A stretch of 45,591 nt of DNA from [Mycobacterium] vasticus (lineage in GTDB: Bacteria; Actinomycetota; Actinomycetes; Mycobacteriales; Mycobacteriaceae): contig NZ_CP084028.1 of assembly GCF_020181595.1 (NCBI RefSeq), positions 1,345,806 through 1,391,396 of the forward strand, written 5' to 3'. The first letter of the stretch is position 1, and each line of letters begins with the position of its first letter. The notes under the pieces were generated by a model. That model saw nothing but the letters and a program-made list of their open reading frames with translations. It made no database searches and was not told the DNA's origin. A program made the translations under genes and the position numbers. Of this stretch, positions 43,488-45,591 are shown piece by piece.

Positions 43488-44525
43488 CTACGCGCCGTAA
43501 CGCAGCCACAGGGGTAGGGCGGATTCCAGTCGCTGCATGAACTTGCTGAGGCCGATCCGGTACTGGCCGGCTCCGAACGGATCGGTTCGGTACTCGGGGA
43601 ATGCGATGCCGACCCCGAACAGTCCGGGGGCGAGTATCCCGTTCGACGGGTCGTAGTCCAGCGTCCCCCATTGCGGGGTCGCGGGCAGCTGCCTTCGCGC
43701 GAAGCCGACGGTGTAGACGGCGTGCGTGCAGGCTTGAACCTGATCGGAGAACTCCGCACTGTTCACCCAGTACCTGTCCAGACGCTCCGGAAGGGTCCCA
43801 TCGATGTTCTCCCGTGCCCACTGGGCCGCTTTGCCTTTCAGGCCGGTGTCATCGAACTGAATCCAATCATCGAAGTACACAGCGTATTTCGTCGGGCTCT
43901 GATAGAGGTTGACCAGTTTCCGCGCTGGCGTCGCTAGGAGATTGGGCAACGCCACCATGGTCGAGTGCGAGGAGCCGAACACCGCGATTGTCGCTCCGTC
44001 CAAGGACAGCTGCTCGAGCTTCTTCGGGTCGAGCGCGACCTCGATTGGAATCTCTTCCAGGTGGGGGTGGTGGAGTTTCTTGGGGGTAGAGCCGACCGCG
44101 AGGATCACGTTCTTCGTCACGATCTCGTCGGTCTCGGTGCGGACGATCCACTCCCGATTGCGCAGGGTGAGTTCGGTGGCGATCGCCTTGACCGGCTTGA
44201 TCCGCTCGCACAGGTGCTGCGTGATCCACGCCAGGGGCTCGGCTACGAGGCCGAGCAGGCACGTCTCCTGCGGATCGATGTTGTGCAGATCGAACGGGGG
44301 TGCTTCCGCGAAACGAAACGACGGCGAGGCGTTCAGGTAGTCGAGGAACAGCGACACCTGGGTGTTGCCGGGGACGGAGTGCCATTTCGTACCGAAGTCG
44401 CCGACGGCGAAGTCAGGGTCGATCCAGGCGATCTCCTCGCCGGCGACACCGTGGTCGAGCAATTTGCCCACTGCGGCGATGCCAGCGGGGCCGGCTCCGA
44501 TTACCGTCCAGCTGATCTCGGTCAT
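43488..44525 (-). CDS. FAD/NAD(P)-binding oxidoreductase
   Basis: A 345-residue flavoprotein related to flavin-dependent monooxygenases and pyridine nucleotide-disulfide oxidoreductases. The N-terminal Rossmann motif is VIGAGPAGIAAVGKLL (GxGxxG), there is a second nucleotide-binding motif in IAVFGSSHSTMV (~residue 195), and an NADPH/FAD closing segment near GLFGVGIAFPEYR. No redox-active CxxC pair is visible. TACTCT (44554-44549, minus strand) may be the -10, with AGGA before ATG 44525. The gene is visibly less GC-rich than its neighbours, suggesting horizontal transfer. Probable control by the LysR protein is inferred from shared palindromes. The substrate is unknown. Confidence 0.8.
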   Translation of the reverse strand: MTEISWTVIGAGPAGIAAVGKLLDHGVAGEEIAWIDPDFAVGDFGTKWHSVPGNTQVSLFLDYLNASPSFRFAEAPPFDLHNIDPQETCLLGLVAEPLAWITQHLCERIKPVKAIATELTLRNREWIVRTETDEIVTKNVILAVGSTPKKLHHPHLEEIPIEVALDPKKLEQLSLDGATIAVFGSSHSTMVALPNLLATPARKLVNLYQSPTKYAVYFDDWIQFDDTGLKGKAAQWARENIDGTLPERLDRYWVNSAEFSDQVQACTHAVYTVGFARRQLPATPQWGTLDYDPSNGILAPGLFGVGIAFPEYRTDPFGAGQYRIGLSKFMQRLESALPLWLRYGA

Positions 44526-44834
44526 TGTCCTGCTTTCCGCGTAGCTAAAGAGTAGCGCGCCGTTGGCCCGCCCCGATCGGAAAAAATCGTGCAGATCCGA
44601 ACGTTGGACATCATGTTTCTCCGCGAGCAACTCCTTCGGTAGGTCGGTTGTCTTTGTTGGCTCACAAGGCGAGATTGTGGGGTCCTCGGGACGGCTCAAG
44701 CGGAGCATCGTTATCCAACGTCCGGTCAGGCCACAACTGGAGTTTGTGGGCTAACAACCACTGGGTGGCTACCGCGGAATGCGGTGCCGGCGGACCATTG
44801 ACGTTAGAACGCGTCCACAGCGAGAGGCAGAGAA
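44526..44834. promoter_or_regulatory. Regulatory region between FAD oxidoreductase and DUF202 genes
   Basis: About 310 bp without a gene and relatively AT-rich. It contains two copies of the palindrome CACAA-N7-TTGTG: site B 44663-44679 and site C 44732-44748. It also has a near-perfect 12-bp inverted repeat, CCGAACGTTGGA (44597-44608) and TCCAACGTCCGG (44714-44725), matching in 11 of 12 positions. The candidate -10 of the FAD gene (minus strand) is at 44549-44554. This density of dyads suggests a divergent, regulated promoter. Confidence 0.6.
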
Positions 44835-45215
44835 ATAAACAGCCGCGTTGGTGAACTTGAGGTCGCCCCGCCTGTAGAGCGCGAGCCCGACTATCGGTTC
44901 ACCCTGGCCAATGAACGGACCTTCCTTGCGTGGCAACGCACTGCGCTCGGTCTGCTTGCCGCGGCGGTCGCACTGGTGCAGTTCCTGCCTGAGACGGCAA
45001 CGCAGGGCCCGTCGCGCCTGCTTGCCGGCCTGCTGACGGTTCTGGCGATCATGGTGGCCGGGATGGGGTTGGGCCGCTGGAGGCAGGTTGACCGTGCGAT
45101 GCGTAAACAGTTGCCACTGCCTCGAAGTCTCACTCCCGCCTACCTCGGATCGGGCCTGGTTGTGCTGGGCGCCATCGCTCTCGGGCTGGTGGTCAGTTTG
45201 GCAGTACACCGTTGA
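44835..45215 (+). CDS. DUF202 (YidH-like) membrane protein, start codon unclear
   Basis: From about residue 20 the frame reads [27 protein letters not shown], the classic DUF202/YidH beginning, with three transmembrane helices: one running into LVQFLP, a second in [19 protein letters not shown] and a third in [18 protein letters not shown]. The frame is open from 44808 but has no ATG, GTG or TTG before GTG 44976, which would remove the first helix. ATA at 44835 follows an AG-rich stretch and is used here as a nominal start. Either a non-standard start, a frameshift or a decaying gene explains this. The stop overlaps the next DUF202 gene (TTGA). The function is unknown. Confidence 0.65.
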   Translation: MNSRVGELEVAPPVEREPDYRFTLANERTFLAWQRTALGLLAAAVALVQFLPETATQGPSRLLAGLLTVLAIMVAGMGLGRWRQVDRAMRKQLPLPRSLTPAYLGSGLVVLGAIALGLVVSLAVHR

Positions 45216-45550
45216 CGCACAACGGATTGTGCGATACCGAAGACGCTGGACTCCAGGCCGAACGTACCGCGCTCGCCTGGACTCGGACCTCACTGGCAGT
45301 TGTCGCCAACGGGGTCCTGCTCGTCATCCGAGAGTTCTCGTATTGCTCCGCGGCTGTGCGATTGGAAACCACGATCCTCGCCGCCGGCTGTGCGTTATCC
45401 GTTCACCTGGTTGCGTCTCGGCGCAGACGAATCCTGAGCCTCCGGCCGCGCTCGCAATGGCTCAGCCCGCGCAGCCAGGTTCATGTCGCGGGAACGATGG
45501 TGCTTGCCTTGATCGTCATTGCAGCACTCACGCCGATACTTCGAGCCTGA
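45212..45550 (+). CDS. DUF202 family membrane protein
   Basis: A 112-residue protein with [30 protein letters not shown], the DUF202 signature, and three transmembrane helices (the last [19 protein letters not shown]). TTG 45212 overlaps the stop of the first DUF202 gene, giving translational coupling; TTG 45227 is an alternative. The pair of small DUF202 proteins is a common arrangement in actinobacteria; partner formation in the membrane is likely but unproven. A palindrome GCACAACGGATTGTGC lies across its first codons (45217-45232). Confidence 0.8.
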   Translation: MTHNGLCDTEDAGLQAERTALAWTRTSLAVVANGVLLVIREFSYCSAAVRLETTILAAGCALSVHLVASRRRRILSLRPRSQWLSPRSQVHVAGTMVLALIVIAALTPILRA

Positions 45551-45570
45551 CCGAGAGACGCGGCCGCGGG

Positions 45571-45591
45571 GGCACCGACCGGGTCGGTGCC
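45571..45591 (+). terminator. Hairpin after the DUF202 pair, probable terminator
   Basis: GGCACCGACC (45571-45580), one base, GGTCGGTGCC (45582-45591): a perfect 10-bp inverted repeat starting 20 nt after the stop codon. The window ends at its last base, so a T run cannot be checked. Confidence 0.55.

Noticed and set aside
44976..45215. GTG 44976 as the start of the first DUF202 gene
   Set aside because: It would remove the conserved [12 protein letters not shown] signature and the first transmembrane helix, which are in frame immediately upstream.
1..45591. CRISPR arrays, insertion sequences, prophage genes
   Set aside because: No regularly spaced repeats, transposase, integrase or phage structural proteins were seen on either strand.

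Overview
The window comes from a high-GC actinobacterium of the genus Mycobacterium in the broad sense (Mycolicibacterium and relatives included). Three things show this. The 5S rRNA and the 3' end of the 23S rRNA are mycobacterial in sequence. A single-chain type I fatty acid synthase of about 3,090 residues is present, and it starts and ends like the M. tuberculosis enzyme. Gene order also follows the M. tuberculosis map: rrl-rrf, ogt, alkA, adenylate cyclase, nucS, Rv1322-like, methylmalonyl-CoA epimerase, fadA4, thioredoxin-like, glgB, dinG, pncB, clpS, Rv1332, dmpA-like, rhomboid, murI, Rv1339-like, rph, rdgB, Rv1342c and Rv1343c. A second M. tuberculosis block (Rv2525c, fas, acpS, Rv2522c) is joined directly behind it. 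Species cannot be fixed from this sequence.

Layout. 1-416: end of the rRNA operon and its terminator. 556-3709: a secreted PE-PPE domain esterase, then the alkylation-repair pair alkA-ogt. 3794-9369: glutaminase, membrane adenylate cyclase, mismatch endonuclease NucS, an Old Yellow Enzyme-like reductase, a small Cys/His protein and methylmalonyl-CoA epimerase. 9452-17334: thiolase, CnoX-like thioredoxin, and a minus-strand run dinG - lipoprotein metallopeptidase - glgB. 17388-18594: four small accessory genes. 18604-24247: pncB and a plus-strand series clpS, DUF2017, dmpA, rhomboid, murI and a cyclic-nucleotide phosphodiesterase. 24269-25897: a TetR-controlled methyltransferase/deazaflavin-reductase pair. 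25956-28160: rph-rdgB and a convergent pair of small membrane proteins. 28257-30796: tRNA-Leu, a DUF732 protein, an MFS transporter and a Tat-exported DUF1906 protein. 31187-42312: fas, acpS and an M20 peptidase. 42514-45591: a LysR regulator, an FAD oxidoreductase and two DUF202 membrane proteins, in DNA that looks less GC-rich.

How genes work together. FAS I and AcpS form one functional unit, since AcpS loads the acyl carrier domain of FAS, and they share a transcription unit. alkA-ogt repair alkylated DNA, and NucS and RdgB guard replication and the nucleotide pool. Cyclase and Rv1339-like phosphodiesterase are opposing arms of cAMP metabolism. The epimerase belongs to propionate metabolism and the thiolase to acyl-CoA metabolism. 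dmpA, rhomboid and murI are tightly coupled.

Most interesting points. (1) A repeated operator-like palindrome, CACAA-N7-TTGTG, occurs three times with identical spacing, always outside genes, around the LysR/FAD-oxidoreductase/DUF202 cluster. (2) An inverted-repeat array lies in the long leader of fas. (3) About ten genes have a TANNNT -10 element exactly 6-7 nt before the start codon, the signature of leaderless mRNA. (4) rdgB has no canonical start codon, and neither does the first DUF202 gene. (5) mec-cysO-cysM and glgE-glgP are missing from their usual places.
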